Shown here one piece after another: positions 1 to 9,277 of a stretch of 64,000 bases of DNA. Within the stretch, counting starts at the first letter, position 1, and each line of letters opens with the position of its first letter. Where the stretch lies: the NCBI GenBank assembly GCA_964348015.1, contig CAYGBC010000054.1, forward strand, positions 22,715-86,714, in the 5' to 3' direction. Made by a program: the position numbers and the translations under genes. Origin of the DNA: SOIA01 sp964348015. Its GTDB lineage: Bacteria > Acidobacteriota > Aminicenantia > Aminicenantales > Aminicenantaceae. The notes under the pieces are model-generated. The model saw nothing but the letters and a program-made list of their open reading frames with translations. It did not search any database and was not told the DNA's origin.

Positions 1-1094
1 TTCAATTTTCTCTGATGATTATTTTGGTCATAGGGACGATTGTGATTTACAATCAGCTTGAGTATATCCAAAATTCAAAACTTGGTTTTAATAAGGAGCA
101 CCTGATTTATTTGCCGATAAATAACGATGTCCGGACGAAGTATGAGCCATTTAAAAATGATTTATTAAAAAATCCTGATATCTTAAATGTTTCTGCTTCT
201 TCAAGTCTGCCATTCTGGGGCACAGATATCGCAACCGAGGACGTGAATTGGGAAGGCAAAATCCCTGGTGAAGATTTCTTGATGCGCGGTGTGGGCGTTG
301 ATTACGGTTTTATCGAAACGTTTAAAATTAAGATGGCTGAAGGGCGAAATTTTTCACGAGAATTCTCAACCGATCGGACAAATTATATTCTGAACAGCAA
401 GGCCGTAGAGGCGATGAATTTGCAATCTCCTCTCGGGAAACAGCTTACCTTAATGGGTAATTCCGGTTCCATCATAGGAATAGTCAAGGATTATCATTTC
501 AAGCCCCTTGTTCGGTCAGTTGAACCTCTGGTATTGAGATTGTATGAACCTCAATGGCTTCGCTTTATTTATGTCAGGATCAATCCGGATAATATTTCAG
601 AAGTTTTAAAATATACGGAAAACCAATGGAAGCAATTTTTCCCCGGTGTTCCTTTCCAATTCGTTTTTGTAGATCAGGCTATCGCGAATATATATGCAGC
701 GGTTGGGCGAATCGGCAGTCTGTTCAGGTATTTCACCATTCTTGCGATTGTAATTGCATGCCTCGGTCTGTTCGGGCTGTCCGCATACATCGCAGAACAG
801 CGTACAAAGGAAATCGGTGTTCGGAAAGTGCTCGGGGCCACAGTTCCTAGCGTGGCGCTCTTGCTTATCAGGAATTTCATCAAATGGGTGCTCATCGCCA
901 ACTTGACGGCATGGCCAGTCGCCTATTTTGTTATGAAGGGGTGGCTAAACAACTTTGCCTATCGAACGAGTCTCGGATTGGATATTTTTATCCTTTCCGG
1001 ATTCCTGGCATTTGCAATTGCTTTGTTGACAGTGAGTTTTCAATCGATAAAGGCGGCGTTGACCAATCCGGTGGACAACCTTCGGTTTGAATGA
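1..1094 (+). CDS. MacB/FtsX-type ABC transporter permease, C-terminal part (5' truncated by window)
   Basis: The open frame reaches the left edge of the window. The first visible residues (QFSLMIILVIG) match a transmembrane segment in the middle of the family, so the first ATG at position 15 is not the true start. A periplasmic MacB-type core domain follows, then a C-terminal FtsX domain with the motif GLFGLSAYIAEQRTKEIGVR and two more hydrophobic segments. It ends NPVDNLRFE, like the other two permeases here. Such proteins are inner-membrane subunits that work with a separate ATPase, and no ATPase gene is in the window. It converges on the next permease gene. Substrate cannot be predicted. 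Confidence 0.9.
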   Translation, partial: QFSLMIILVIGTIVIYNQLEYIQNSKLGFNKEHLIYLPINNDVRTKYEPFKNDLLKNPDILNVSASSSLPFWGTDIATEDVNWEGKIPGEDFLMRGVGVDYGFIETFKIKMAEGRNFSREFSTDRTNYILNSKAVEAMNLQSPLGKQLTLMGNSGSIIGIVKDYHFKPLVRSVEPLVLRLYEPQWLRFIYVRINPDNISEVLKYTENQWKQFFPGVPFQFVFVDQAIANIYAAVGRIGSLFRYFTILAIVIACLGLFGLSAYIAEQRTKEIGVRKVLGATVPSVALLLIRNFIKWVLIANLTAWPVAYFVMKGWLNNFAYRTSLGLDIFILSGFLAFAIALLTVSFQSIKAALTNPVDNLRFE

Positions 1095-1228
1095 TTAAAA
1101 GTAAGGACTCGCCGGGTTTAAAATTTAAATTTTGTATCTTTCCCCTTGTATCTAGATTTACTGACACCTCCCACAATTATGGTCCATGTTTAATCACTTT
1201 TCCCCTTTTTGAGATGAGTGATCTCGCT

Positions 1229-3622
1229 TCATTCGTAGCGGAGGGAGATGGCTGGATTGGCGCATGCAGCTTTCAGGGTCTGAGATGCAACTGCCAGAAA
1301 CGCAAAAAATAGCGAAACAGATATGGCAAGAACATATGTGCCGGCGTTGATAGGGGTAATGAACAGCACTCCGGTCTGCAACGCCTTGTTCCAACCGAAG
1401 GTGATAAGTCCCAGGGCGATGACATTCGCTACAGTCACGAGCAGCAGAAATTCCCGCGTCATCTTCCACATGATGTTCCATGAGGAAGCACCCAGAACTC
1501 TGCGGATCCCAATTTCCTTGGTCCGTCTCTCGGTTAAAAAGGTGGCCAATCCCATAAGGCCTATGCAGGAAAACAGAACGGCCGTAATCCCGATCATTTT
1601 CAAAAAGCCGGTAATTTTGCCCAAAATACCGAATACCTGACCGAAAAATTCCGAGAAAGTTAAACACTCGAAGGGCAGGTCAGACATAAGAGAGACCCAC
1701 TGTTCCTTGATGTGTTCGCGGAGCTCAGGAAACGCTTTAGCAGAAGAATACTTCACCAGCAAAACGCTGAAGTTTTCCAGCTCCAAATACATCACGGCCG
1801 GGGGCATTTCGAACCCGATATCGGCAAAAAGATAATCTTCAACAATTCCGATCACAGTACCCGTCCTGTTGCCTACAACCAACTGTTTGCCGATGGCGTT
1901 TTCCCACTGGAGTTTATCGACAGCAGTCTCGTTAAGGATAAGACTGTTTTTATCCGCAAAATCCTTGGCAAAAGCTCTGCCTTCCTTCATCTGAAGCTGG
2001 ACGGTTTCAATAAAACCATAATCCACGCCGTAAGCTTCCATGGTGATGGATTCGTCCTCGGCAGCATCCGGAAGGCGAACAGGTGTCGGAGATTCCCAGA
2101 CAAGCGGCAAACTTCCAGCTGCGGAAACACGGACAACGTTTCGATGGCGGGCTATTTCGGTTTTCAAAACCTCGAGCTTATCGAGCGATTCCCCTCCCAG
2201 TCGAACAAAAGCTATATTCTCCCGGTTGTACCCGAAATCGGCCTCGAACAGATGCTCAGCCTGGTATCTTAATAAGGCGGCAGAGGCAACAAAGATAACC
2301 GATAGCGAGAACTGGAACACGATCATGACCTTGCTCCCTTTTTTCTTTTTTCTTCCCGGCTTGAAGTTCTCCTTCAGCACATGGAGGGGTTGGAAACTGG
2401 AGAGGAAAAAAGCCGGGTACAGCCCGGAAAAGATGCCGGTAAGGATAGCGGCTACAACGAGATACTTCAGGAGAAAAGGATAGTTCCAGATGGAATTGGA
2501 AACCTGCGGATTAAAAGCAACAAGCGCAAAATCCCCCATGTAGCCATAAAAGATTGGTTGGATGACTTCGTACAGGATAATAGCGAAAGGCATGGCGATG
2601 AACGATAAAAGAGTCGACTCGCCCAGAAATTGCATAATCAGTTGCGATCTTCTGGCCCCGATTACCTTCCGCAACCCGATCTCTTTGGTCCGGTGCATGG
2701 AACGCACGGTCGCCAGATTTATAAAATTGATACTCACCACTAGGAGGAGCAAGACGCCGATGGAAAAGAGAACATACACGCTGGCAGGGCTGCTGCTCCC
2801 CATAAAAGAGGTGATGTGTTGCGATTTCAGACGAAAGTCGATAAACGGAAACAGGTACATCTGCTGCGGGGACAAGGGAGAATCGTCGAAGTGCGTGGAT
2901 AAAAAGGCCGGAAGCCTTTCCTCGAACCGCGACTGGTCGAAACTTTTGGGAACAAGCAAGAAGGTGGCCATCCTGTGGACCGACCAATCGTCCAGGATGC
3001 CGGAGAAGGCTCTGACTGTTTCTATGGAGACCAGGAAATCGAATTTGATCGATGATGTCCGGGTAATATTCTTAGAGACGCCTCTGACTGTGAGGATGAC
3101 ATCTTTCTGGAAGGTCAATGTTTTACCGATCGGATCATCATCGCCAAAATATTTTTCGGCGGCCGCTTCGGACAAAACCAGGGAATACGGTTCTTGGAGA
3201 GCTGTTTCCGGGTTTCCGGAGGCCATATCAAAAGAAAACACAGAAAGGAATGAAGGATCGACAAAGAACAAGCTCCGTTCAAAAAAAGAATCCTCTCCTC
3301 TCTTGAAGGTCACCCTTCCTGCGGGATAAATCCTGGTCACGTCAGCGATTTCGGGAAACTCAGCACGTAAAGCTTCGGCCATCGGACCGGGTGTGAAGGC
3401 CAGGTGACTGTCATCTTTGCTTTCCGTCTGAAAGACTTGGACAACGCTGTAGATCCTGTCGGCATTTTCATGGAACTTGTCAGCCCGGAGCTTGACGCCG
3501 GCCATCAGGGCAAACAGAATGAAACCGGCCATCCCGACGGACATTCCGATGATGTTGATAAACGAATAAACCTTCTGTTTCTTCAGGTTTCTCAAAGCGA
3601 CCAATACATAACTTTTGAACAT
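1229..3622 (-). CDS. MacB/FtsX-type ABC transporter permease, full length
   Basis: 797 residues with the double layout of this family: an N-terminal transmembrane helix (about 20-40), a MacB-like periplasmic core, an FtsX domain with TKEIGLRKVIGARRSQL near 315, a second membrane-anchored core, and a second FtsX domain with RRTKEIGIRRVLGA near 705. It ends NPAISLRYE. The ATG at 3622 has GGAGATCC just upstream. No ATPase or membrane fusion protein gene adjoins it. It is convergent with the preceding permease and clearly paralogous to it, so the group looks like a local gene-family expansion. Export of a peptide, lipid or small molecule is possible but unsupported. Confidence 0.9.
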   Translation of the reverse strand: MFKSYVLVALRNLKKQKVYSFINIIGMSVGMAGFILFALMAGVKLRADKFHENADRIYSVVQVFQTESKDDSHLAFTPGPMAEALRAEFPEIADVTRIYPAGRVTFKRGEDSFFERSLFFVDPSFLSVFSFDMASGNPETALQEPYSLVLSEAAAEKYFGDDDPIGKTLTFQKDVILTVRGVSKNITRTSSIKFDFLVSIETVRAFSGILDDWSVHRMATFLLVPKSFDQSRFEERLPAFLSTHFDDSPLSPQQMYLFPFIDFRLKSQHITSFMGSSSPASVYVLFSIGVLLLLVVSINFINLATVRSMHRTKEIGLRKVIGARRSQLIMQFLGESTLLSFIAMPFAIILYEVIQPIFYGYMGDFALVAFNPQVSNSIWNYPFLLKYLVVAAILTGIFSGLYPAFFLSSFQPLHVLKENFKPGRKKKKGSKVMIVFQFSLSVIFVASAALLRYQAEHLFEADFGYNRENIAFVRLGGESLDKLEVLKTEIARHRNVVRVSAAGSLPLVWESPTPVRLPDAAEDESITMEAYGVDYGFIETVQLQMKEGRAFAKDFADKNSLILNETAVDKLQWENAIGKQLVVGNRTGTVIGIVEDYLFADIGFEMPPAVMYLELENFSVLLVKYSSAKAFPELREHIKEQWVSLMSDLPFECLTFSEFFGQVFGILGKITGFLKMIGITAVLFSCIGLMGLATFLTERRTKEIGIRRVLGASSWNIMWKMTREFLLLVTVANVIALGLITFGWNKALQTGVLFITPINAGTYVLAISVSLFFAFLAVASQTLKAACANPAISLRYE

Positions 3623-4157
3623 ATTGGATCTCCACTAAAGGTCTGCTAAAGATTCTCTATTTTTGAATTAGCAAGAAATGTGCCAGTATTACCTCATGGG
3701 ATTTTCTTATTCTTGTTCAGCATTATATGTCCATTTACGAACAATTTCTGATCTCATCCGAACAAAAATGCATATTCCCCATATCAACTTCGTGAAAGGG
3801 AAAAGTCTTGATTTTGTCGATGTAACATCAAATCTAAGATGGTTGTTTTGTATAAAGAAGTGCTTACAAGCATATTAGAATTCAATTTGTCATCACTTCC
3901 TTTGAAATTTGTTGCTTTTCTCTAAAGATCCGATAATTGGAAATATGTGTTACTTCTGTCCGCATTAAAAAAAATTCATTGTTGTGAACAGCATCGTAGT
4001 CGACAGAACCTGGATAGTATCTCGGTAAATATCGCCTTTCTTAATGCAACCTATGCCATCTTGAAAATATCCTAGCGGCATCGTTTGGGAAGCTTGCCTC
4101 GATCTTTTTGAGTTTCACAGGACGTGTCCTAAGATATCAATTTTTGATTTTGCCAGG
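3623..4157. other. AT-rich intergenic stretch without a supported gene
   Basis: No credible coding frame was seen on either strand. A 66-codon open frame at 3678-3878 has no ribosome binding site and an implausible composition (many Cys, His and Ser). The stretch lies between the divergent starts of the permease at 3622 and the padR gene at 4310 and grades into a recognisable permease remnant, so it is probably decayed coding DNA plus promoters. Confidence 0.5.
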
Positions 4158-4232
4158 AGGAACCAGAAGCCGCAGAAAGTTATCCATATTAAAGCCGCCC
4201 TGGCCAATCCGGTTGATTCGCTACGTTATTAA
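4158..4232 (+). pseudogene. 3' remnant of a MacB/FtsX permease gene
   Basis: The codons from 4188 to 4232 read IKAALANPVDSLRY followed by two stops. This is the same ending, and nearly the same nucleotides, as the intact permease that ends at 7248 (IKAALANPVDSLRYE). Upstream the similarity fades within a few codons and stop codons break the frame, so only the last 15-20 codons survive. A partial duplication or deletion of a fourth permease gene is the simplest explanation. Confidence 0.75.
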
Positions 4233-4309
4233 TAAAAAATTGCTTTCACGTCAACCTTTTCACGATCGCCTGAGTCTATATATTTGAATCCAATAAAACT
4301 GAGGAATCA

Positions 4310-4645
4310 ATGAAAATTATCACTCGCTTGGAAGAAGCCATCCTTATCGCAATCTTAAGACTTGAAGAAAATGCATACGGCGTGACCATTAATATACAGG
4401 TCTCTAAGTTAAGCAAAAAGAACTATTCGATGGGAGCGCTCTACTTTGCCCTGGATCAACTCCTCCGAAAAGGTTATGCCAACAAAACCATCAAGCAATT
4501 CTATCATGAAAAAGGCGGGCGAAGCCGGACATATTACAATATAACCAAAGAAGGAATAAAAGCACTCCAGAAAGCAAGGGATTATCAGCAGTCGCTGTGG
4601 GAAGGGATCCCCGAGATGATATTCGATGTAAAAAAAACGAAATGA
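4310..4645 (+). CDS. PadR-family transcriptional regulator
   Basis: 111 residues, the usual size for small PadR proteins. The winged-helix region contains LEEAILIAILRLEENAYGV and then YSMGALYFALDQLLRKGYA, which corresponds to the PadR recognition helix and wing, followed by the GGRSRTYYNITKEG wing motif. PadR proteins are usually repressors that respond to a toxic ligand. GAGGAATCA precedes the ATG. Its stop codon overlaps the start of the next permease (ATGA at 4642-4645), so the two are translationally coupled and the regulator probably controls that permease. Confidence 0.92.
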   Translation: MKIITRLEEAILIAILRLEENAYGVTINIQVSKLSKKNYSMGALYFALDQLLRKGYANKTIKQFYHEKGGRSRTYYNITKEGIKALQKARDYQQSLWEGIPEMIFDVKKTK

Positions 4646-7248
4646 TAAAGACACGTGGAAAACCGCCTTCTTTTGCAGCCTGGATACTTTCCCAAACCAT
4701 TCGTAGTGAAGATCGTCTTTCGATTCTGAGTGACTTTTCTGAAATTTTCGAGGAGATGACCGGAGAAATGGGGTATCTCGCAGCTTATACCTGGTACTGG
4801 TCTCAGGTTGCAAGATCGATTCCCCTGTTTATCTTTAATTATTTCTATTGGGGAGGAATGATGTTTAAGAATTATTTAAAAATCGCTTTACGCATTCTCA
4901 GCAGAGACAAGGCATATTCTTTTATCAATATCTTTGGCCTGGCCATCGGTTTGGCCTGCAGCCTATTCGTTTTTCTGTTCGTGTGGGATGAGCTCTCCTA
5001 TGATCGGTTTCACGAGAAAGCGGACCGCATCTACAGAATCGCTCAGCACATTCATATCGAAGATCGAGTCGATTCGGCACTTCCCACTCCTCCGATCCTT
5101 GCATATACTCTTTTGCAGGACTTTGCCCAGATTGAATCGACGGCTCGGGTGCATAAAGTTGGCAGGTCCATCGTCGAATATGGAGAGAATCGATTTGAAG
5201 AACCCAATATCTACGGTGTCGATTCGTCCTTCTTCGAGGTCTTTTCCTTCAAACTCACCCAAGGAGATCCCCAAATCGTCCTGGCTGATCCCAACACGGT
5301 TGTCCTGACCCAATCCACAGTTCAAAAATATTTTGGGGAGAGCGATCCCTTGGGGCAAGTTCTTACCATACGCCAAAACGAATTAACCGTGACAGGAATT
5401 ATCGAAGATGTGCCGCGGAACTCACACTTTCATTTTGATTTTCTGACCTCTATCTCTACCTACCCTCGAAGCCGCAGCACCCACTGGTTTGACGGATTCT
5501 GTGCCACCTATATCGTATTACAAAAAGGAGAATCCGCAGAAAAGCTGGAATCGCAATTTCCTGAATTTGTGCTCAATTACATGTTCGGAGGAAAGCCAGG
5601 AAGCAACCGTATGTTTAAAGACTGGGAATATTTTCTTCAGCCTCTGACCGATATCCATCTGCATTCTCATCTTATCATCGGCGAATTCGAACCCAATAGC
5701 CACGTGGCCTATGTGTATATCTTCTCCATAATCGCTGTATTTATTCTCTTCATCGGCTGTATCAATTTCGTGAATCTTTCCACTGCCAGGGCCGGCAACC
5801 GCGCAAGGGAAGTGGGAATCCGGAAAGTCGTCGGATCCAACCGTTCTCAGCTCATCCAGCAGTTTTTGGGAGAATCGCTGCTCTTCAGCCTCATCGCCAT
5901 TTGCCTGGCCTTCATTTTGATTGCCATGTTTATGCCGGCCTACGAGAGCTTGATAGGAAAGGATATCCCTATTCAGGAATTTATCACAACCTCGGTATTT
6001 GTGGGCCTGATTATCCTGATATTCGCAGTAGGATTCGGATCGGGTTTTTATCCAGCGGTTGTTCTTTCTTCGTTCCGGCCCTTATTCCTGATCAAAGGTT
6101 CGGGTTTTAGCACTCAACGCTTCCGCTCTTCGGCTTTGAGAAAGGGATTGATTGTTTTTCAATTCACCATCTCCATTTTTTTGTTTATCGGGATGAGCGT
6201 GGTTTACCAGCAGACGGAATATTTCCAGAATAAACGTCTGGGCTTTGACCGCGAGCATGTGATCGTTATCAAAAATGCCAATTTGTTGGGGGAAAACATG
6301 TCATCATTCAAGACGAAGCTGCTCCAATACCCTGACATTCAGAGAGTTTCGGCCACCTCTTCGCTTCCTGGAAGAGACACAAACCTAAGAATTATCACTC
6401 CCGAGGGGAGTGAGGAAGGGGTGGTGTTGGCCATGTTCGATTGCGATCAAGATTTTTTGGATACCCTTAAGCTGCAAATGGCTGAGGGACGCTTTTTTTC
6501 GCAGGAATATTCCACCGATAACCGGGCCATCATTATTAATCAGGAGACAGCCCGTCAACTGGGCTGGAACCAACCGATAGGAAAGACTTTTAGAATCAGC
6601 AAGGAAGATTACCGCGTTATTGGAGTGTTGAAAGACTTTCACTTCTCGTCGCTGCACGAAAAGATCAATAAAATGGGGGTTCTATACACTGGGGAGGATC
6701 GAATCAGAAATGCTGATTTATTCGCTGTACGGGTACGGCCCAAGGATATCCGAAACATCCTGCAGATTATTGCCCGGACCTGGGAATCTTTCTCTCCATC
6801 ACTTCCATTGAACTACTCTTTTCTCGACCAGGATTATTCCCTACTGTATTCTGCCGAGATGCGTATCCGAAATATGACGGTCGCTTATTCAATACTGGCC
6901 ATTCTGGTTTCCAGCTTAGGACTTTTCGGATTGGCTGCGTTTACGGTCGACCAACGCTGCAAGGAGTTCGGAATCCGGAAGGTCATGGGAGCCCCGATGT
7001 CGGACATCCTGGCTCTCATGAGTAAAGATTTACTCAAATGGGTGGTGCTTGCCAATGCGGTAGCCTGGCCCGTGGCCTACATGGCCACAAGACAATGGTT
7101 ACAGAACTTCGCTTACCGTATTCCCATCCGGATCGAGGTGTTCATACTATCCGGAGTATTTGCACTGATAATTGCAGGATTGACAGTAAGCTATCATTCA
7201 ATTAAAGCCGCCCTGGCCAATCCAGTCGATTCGCTACGGTATGAATGA
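4642..7248 (+). CDS. ABC transporter permease with N-terminal prefix domain, MacB/FtsX type
   Basis: 868 residues from the ATG at 4642, chosen because it overlaps the padR stop as ATGA; an in-frame ATG at 4597 would extend it into padR. The first 70 residues (IKTRGKPPSFAAWILSQTI onwards, with one hydrophobic segment) form an extra domain like the permease prefix domain found on related proteins. Two MacB-core plus FtsX units follow, with AREVGIRKVVGSNRSQLIQQ and CKEFGIRKVMGA. It ends NPVDSLRYE. The partner ATPase is not in the window. A PadR regulator paired with a prefix-domain permease recurs in several phyla; the substrate is unknown. Confidence 0.9.
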   Translation: MIKTRGKPPSFAAWILSQTIRSEDRLSILSDFSEIFEEMTGEMGYLAAYTWYWSQVARSIPLFIFNYFYWGGMMFKNYLKIALRILSRDKAYSFINIFGLAIGLACSLFVFLFVWDELSYDRFHEKADRIYRIAQHIHIEDRVDSALPTPPILAYTLLQDFAQIESTARVHKVGRSIVEYGENRFEEPNIYGVDSSFFEVFSFKLTQGDPQIVLADPNTVVLTQSTVQKYFGESDPLGQVLTIRQNELTVTGIIEDVPRNSHFHFDFLTSISTYPRSRSTHWFDGFCATYIVLQKGESAEKLESQFPEFVLNYMFGGKPGSNRMFKDWEYFLQPLTDIHLHSHLIIGEFEPNSHVAYVYIFSIIAVFILFIGCINFVNLSTARAGNRAREVGIRKVVGSNRSQLIQQFLGESLLFSLIAICLAFILIAMFMPAYESLIGKDIPIQEFITTSVFVGLIILIFAVGFGSGFYPAVVLSSFRPLFLIKGSGFSTQRFRSSALRKGLIVFQFTISIFLFIGMSVVYQQTEYFQNKRLGFDREHVIVIKNANLLGENMSSFKTKLLQYPDIQRVSATSSLPGRDTNLRIITPEGSEEGVVLAMFDCDQDFLDTLKLQMAEGRFFSQEYSTDNRAIIINQETARQLGWNQPIGKTFRISKEDYRVIGVLKDFHFSSLHEKINKMGVLYTGEDRIRNADLFAVRVRPKDIRNILQIIARTWESFSPSLPLNYSFLDQDYSLLYSAEMRIRNMTVAYSILAILVSSLGLFGLAAFTVDQRCKEFGIRKVMGAPMSDILALMSKDLLKWVVLANAVAWPVAYMATRQWLQNFAYRIPIRIEVFILSGVFALIIAGLTVSYHSIKAALANPVDSLRYE

Positions 7249-7290
7249 TTGACCTGCTATAGGATTTCAACTGCTCAATTTATACTGTTC

Positions 7291-8196
7291 TTAATCATAA
7301 AGATTATCGCCAGGGCTGAATTTGCTGTGCTGTGATTGGATATCCTTAAAGGTTACATTTACATAATTCCTGACCATTTCAAGAGTTCTGTGCCCGAGGA
7401 TTTTCTGGAGGCTGAAAATATCGCCACCATTCATAAGCCAGTTCTTAGCAAACGTATGACGGAAAGTATGAGCTGAAAGCCTTACGTTTTCAACTTTAGC
7501 CTTTTCGCCGATTCTTTCAATGATTTTATTCGTCATTCTTAGTGTTAAGGGATCTCCAAACTTTGTAAGAAAAAGCACTCCCTCTATTCCAAACAATTTA
7601 TTTCTTCTATTCAAATATTTAACCAATCCAATGAGCGACCGATCTCCAAAAGGTACAACTCTCCCCTTTCCCCCCTTGCCTTTGACTTTCAATATCTTCT
7701 CATCGAGCTGAATATCATCAACTTTGAGCTCTAATAATTCTGATATCCTGCAACCGGTGTCATAAAGCAGAGTGATTAATGCATAATTTCTTATTCCTGG
7801 AAAATCCATCTGATGCTTTGTAATTTTCAGCATTGCTATAATTTGTTCATTAGAGAAAGTAGCAATAGCAGTTTGGTCAGTCTTGATCCTTGAAATCTTC
7901 TTGGAAGGATTCGCTGTAATAACACCCTCTTCAACCATGAATTTGAAGAGAATCTTCAGTACTTTAATGTGGTGGTTTACTCCTCCAGCCGAATGATTCT
8001 CTTTAAGTCCTGAAACATACTCCCTCAAAATAGTGGGGTCGATCTGTTCCAGAAAAGCATCAGGATGATGTGATTCCATGAACTCCAAAAACTTGTTGAG
8101 ATGCTGGCTGTAAAAGGTAATTGTGTTGGGGCTTAAGTTCCTTAGCCTTCTGGTAGACAGAAAGGCAGAAACCATACCCTTCAAAGTAGTGGTCAT
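7291..8196 (-). CDS. Tyrosine recombinase / phage-type integrase (XerC/D-like)
   Basis: 301 residues: an N-terminal SAM-like core-binding domain (about 5-90) and a C-terminal catalytic domain. The full catalytic set is visible: R150 (TGCRISELL), K172/K174 in VKGKGGKGR, H243-x-x-R246 (HTFRHTF), H269 (LGHR) and nucleophile Y278 (NYVNV). The size fits Xer proteins and simple integrases. The gene starts 82 bp from the 3' end of the initiator tRNA gene on the same strand, the typical place for an integrase of an element that uses a tRNA as attachment site. No excisionase or other mobile genes adjoin it, and no second copy of the tRNA 3' end was noticed. A chromosomal Xer role is the alternative. 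Confidence 0.9.
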   Translation of the reverse strand: MTTTLKGMVSAFLSTRRLRNLSPNTITFYSQHLNKFLEFMESHHPDAFLEQIDPTILREYVSGLKENHSAGGVNHHIKVLKILFKFMVEEGVITANPSKKISRIKTDQTAIATFSNEQIIAMLKITKHQMDFPGIRNYALITLLYDTGCRISELLELKVDDIQLDEKILKVKGKGGKGRVVPFGDRSLIGLVKYLNRRNKLFGIEGVLFLTKFGDPLTLRMTNKIIERIGEKAKVENVRLSAHTFRHTFAKNWLMNGGDIFSLQKILGHRTLEMVRNYVNVTFKDIQSQHSKFSPGDNLYD

Positions 8197-8278
8197 AAAT
8201 GCCTCCTATATGGGGGGCTAATGAACGGGTTATGGGCCCTTTAGGAGTGGATTTTTGCGTAAGTGATTGATAATAAAG

Positions 8279-8355
<77 letters not shown>

Positions 8356-8365
8356 CTACGGATTT

Positions 8366-8393
8366 ATTATAACAAAATTCACACCTTTGTCAA
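8366..8393 (-). promoter_or_regulatory. Consensus sigma-70 promoter of the tRNA-fMet gene
   Basis: Read on the minus strand, TTGACA (8388-8393) and TATAAT (8366-8371) are separated by 16 bp. The -10 box lies 10 bp before the first tRNA base, as expected for a stable-RNA promoter. Confidence 0.85.
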
Positions 8394-8438
8394 AATAATC
8401 CCAAAAACACACAAAAGCTGTATAAACCCAAAATTTCC

Positions 8439-8468
8439 TTGACATTCGCTCTCTGCAAAAAATATAAT
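8439..8468 (+). promoter_or_regulatory. Consensus sigma-70 promoter upstream of nuoJ
   Basis: TTGACA (8439-8444) and TATAAT (8463-8468) are separated by 18 bp. Transcription would start near 8475, leaving only about 8 nt before the nuoJ ATG at 8483 and no room for a Shine-Dalgarno sequence. It is divergent from the tRNA promoter 45 bp away. Confidence 0.75.
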
Positions 8469-8482
8469 GAGAAACTTAAAAA

Positions 8483-8977
8483 ATGGGCTATTTTCTTTTT
8501 TACCTGCTGGCGGCACTGTGTGTCGGTTCAGTCCTGGGGATGATTATTTCTAAAAATCAGGCCTACAATGCTCTTTTTTTGATCCTGGCTTTCGCCTCTT
8601 TGGGCGGTCTCTTCGGACTCCTTGAGGCGCCTTTCATGGCCGTGGTCCAGATCATTATCTATGCCGGTGCGATCATGGTGCTCTTTATCTTCGTCATCAT
8701 GATGATCAACGTCCAAAAAGGTATTCCCCCTGAAAAAAAGAAGTGGACCCTGTATCTCTCATTCGGGCTCGGTGTAGTTCTCGTCATTGAGCTTGCCGTG
8801 GCCCTCAAAGCGGCATTCGCTCTCCCGGTTTCCACTGAGACATTGAAAGCAGGCCCCGTCGACCTGGGAAGACTGCTTTTTACGAAATACTTATATCCGT
8901 TTGAGATTACTTCCATCCTGATCATCGCTGCTCTTGTGGGAGCGATTGTGTTGGTGAAAAAGAAAGAAAACGAATGA
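8483..8977 (+). CDS. nuoJ: NADH-quinone oxidoreductase subunit J
   Basis: 164 residues with five predicted transmembrane helices, and the conserved NuoJ helix VVQIIIYAGAIMVLFIFVI around 53-72, which contains the pi-bulge region of complex I. It is a membrane-arm core subunit. No Shine-Dalgarno precedes the ATG; the promoter lies so close that the message may be nearly leaderless. Its stop overlaps the nuoK start (ATGA at 8974). The usual upstream genes nuoA-I are not here. Confidence 0.95.
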   Translation: MGYFLFYLLAALCVGSVLGMIISKNQAYNALFLILAFASLGGLFGLLEAPFMAVVQIIIYAGAIMVLFIFVIMMINVQKGIPPEKKKWTLYLSFGLGVVLVIELAVALKAAFALPVSTETLKAGPVDLGRLLFTKYLYPFEITSILIIAALVGAIVLVKKKENE

Positions 8978-9276
8978 TTCCTCCAAATTATTTTCTGATC
9001 CTGAGCATCATCCTTTTCGCCTTGGGTATCCTCGCCTTTTTTATCAAAAAGGACCTGATCACGATGTTCATGGCTGTCGAGGTCATGCTCAACGCCGCGA
9101 ACCTGGCTTTTCTTTCTCTAGCCAGATCAGCCAATTCCATAGACGGACAGGTGATCGTCTTTTTCATCATCACCGTGGCGGCCGCGGAGGCGGCTGTCGG
9201 GCTGGCGATCATTCTGCTCATATTCAGACAAAAGAAAACCATCAAGACTGAAGACATCAAACTGATGAAAGGATAA
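8974..9276 (+). CDS. nuoK: NADH-quinone oxidoreductase subunit K
   Basis: 100 residues with three transmembrane helices, the standard NuoK (ND4L) size. The two membrane-embedded glutamates of the family lie in FMAVEVMLNAANLAF and AAAEAAVGLAIILL; they form part of the hydrophilic axis that links quinone chemistry to proton pumping. Translationally coupled to nuoJ and followed after one base by nuoL. Confidence 0.96.
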   Translation: MIPPNYFLILSIILFALGILAFFIKKDLITMFMAVEVMLNAANLAFLSLARSANSIDGQVIVFFIITVAAAEAAVGLAIILLIFRQKKTIKTEDIKLMKG

Positions 9277-9277
9277 A

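Noticed and set aside
3678..3878. 66-codon frame in the permease intergenic region
   Set aside because: No ribosome binding site, odd composition and no recognisable motif; it lies in decayed DNA.
1..7248. Whether the permease cluster is a macrolide (MacAB) exporter
   Set aside because: No ATPase or MacA-type gene is present and the permeases have the double-core layout, so a drug-export label is not supported.
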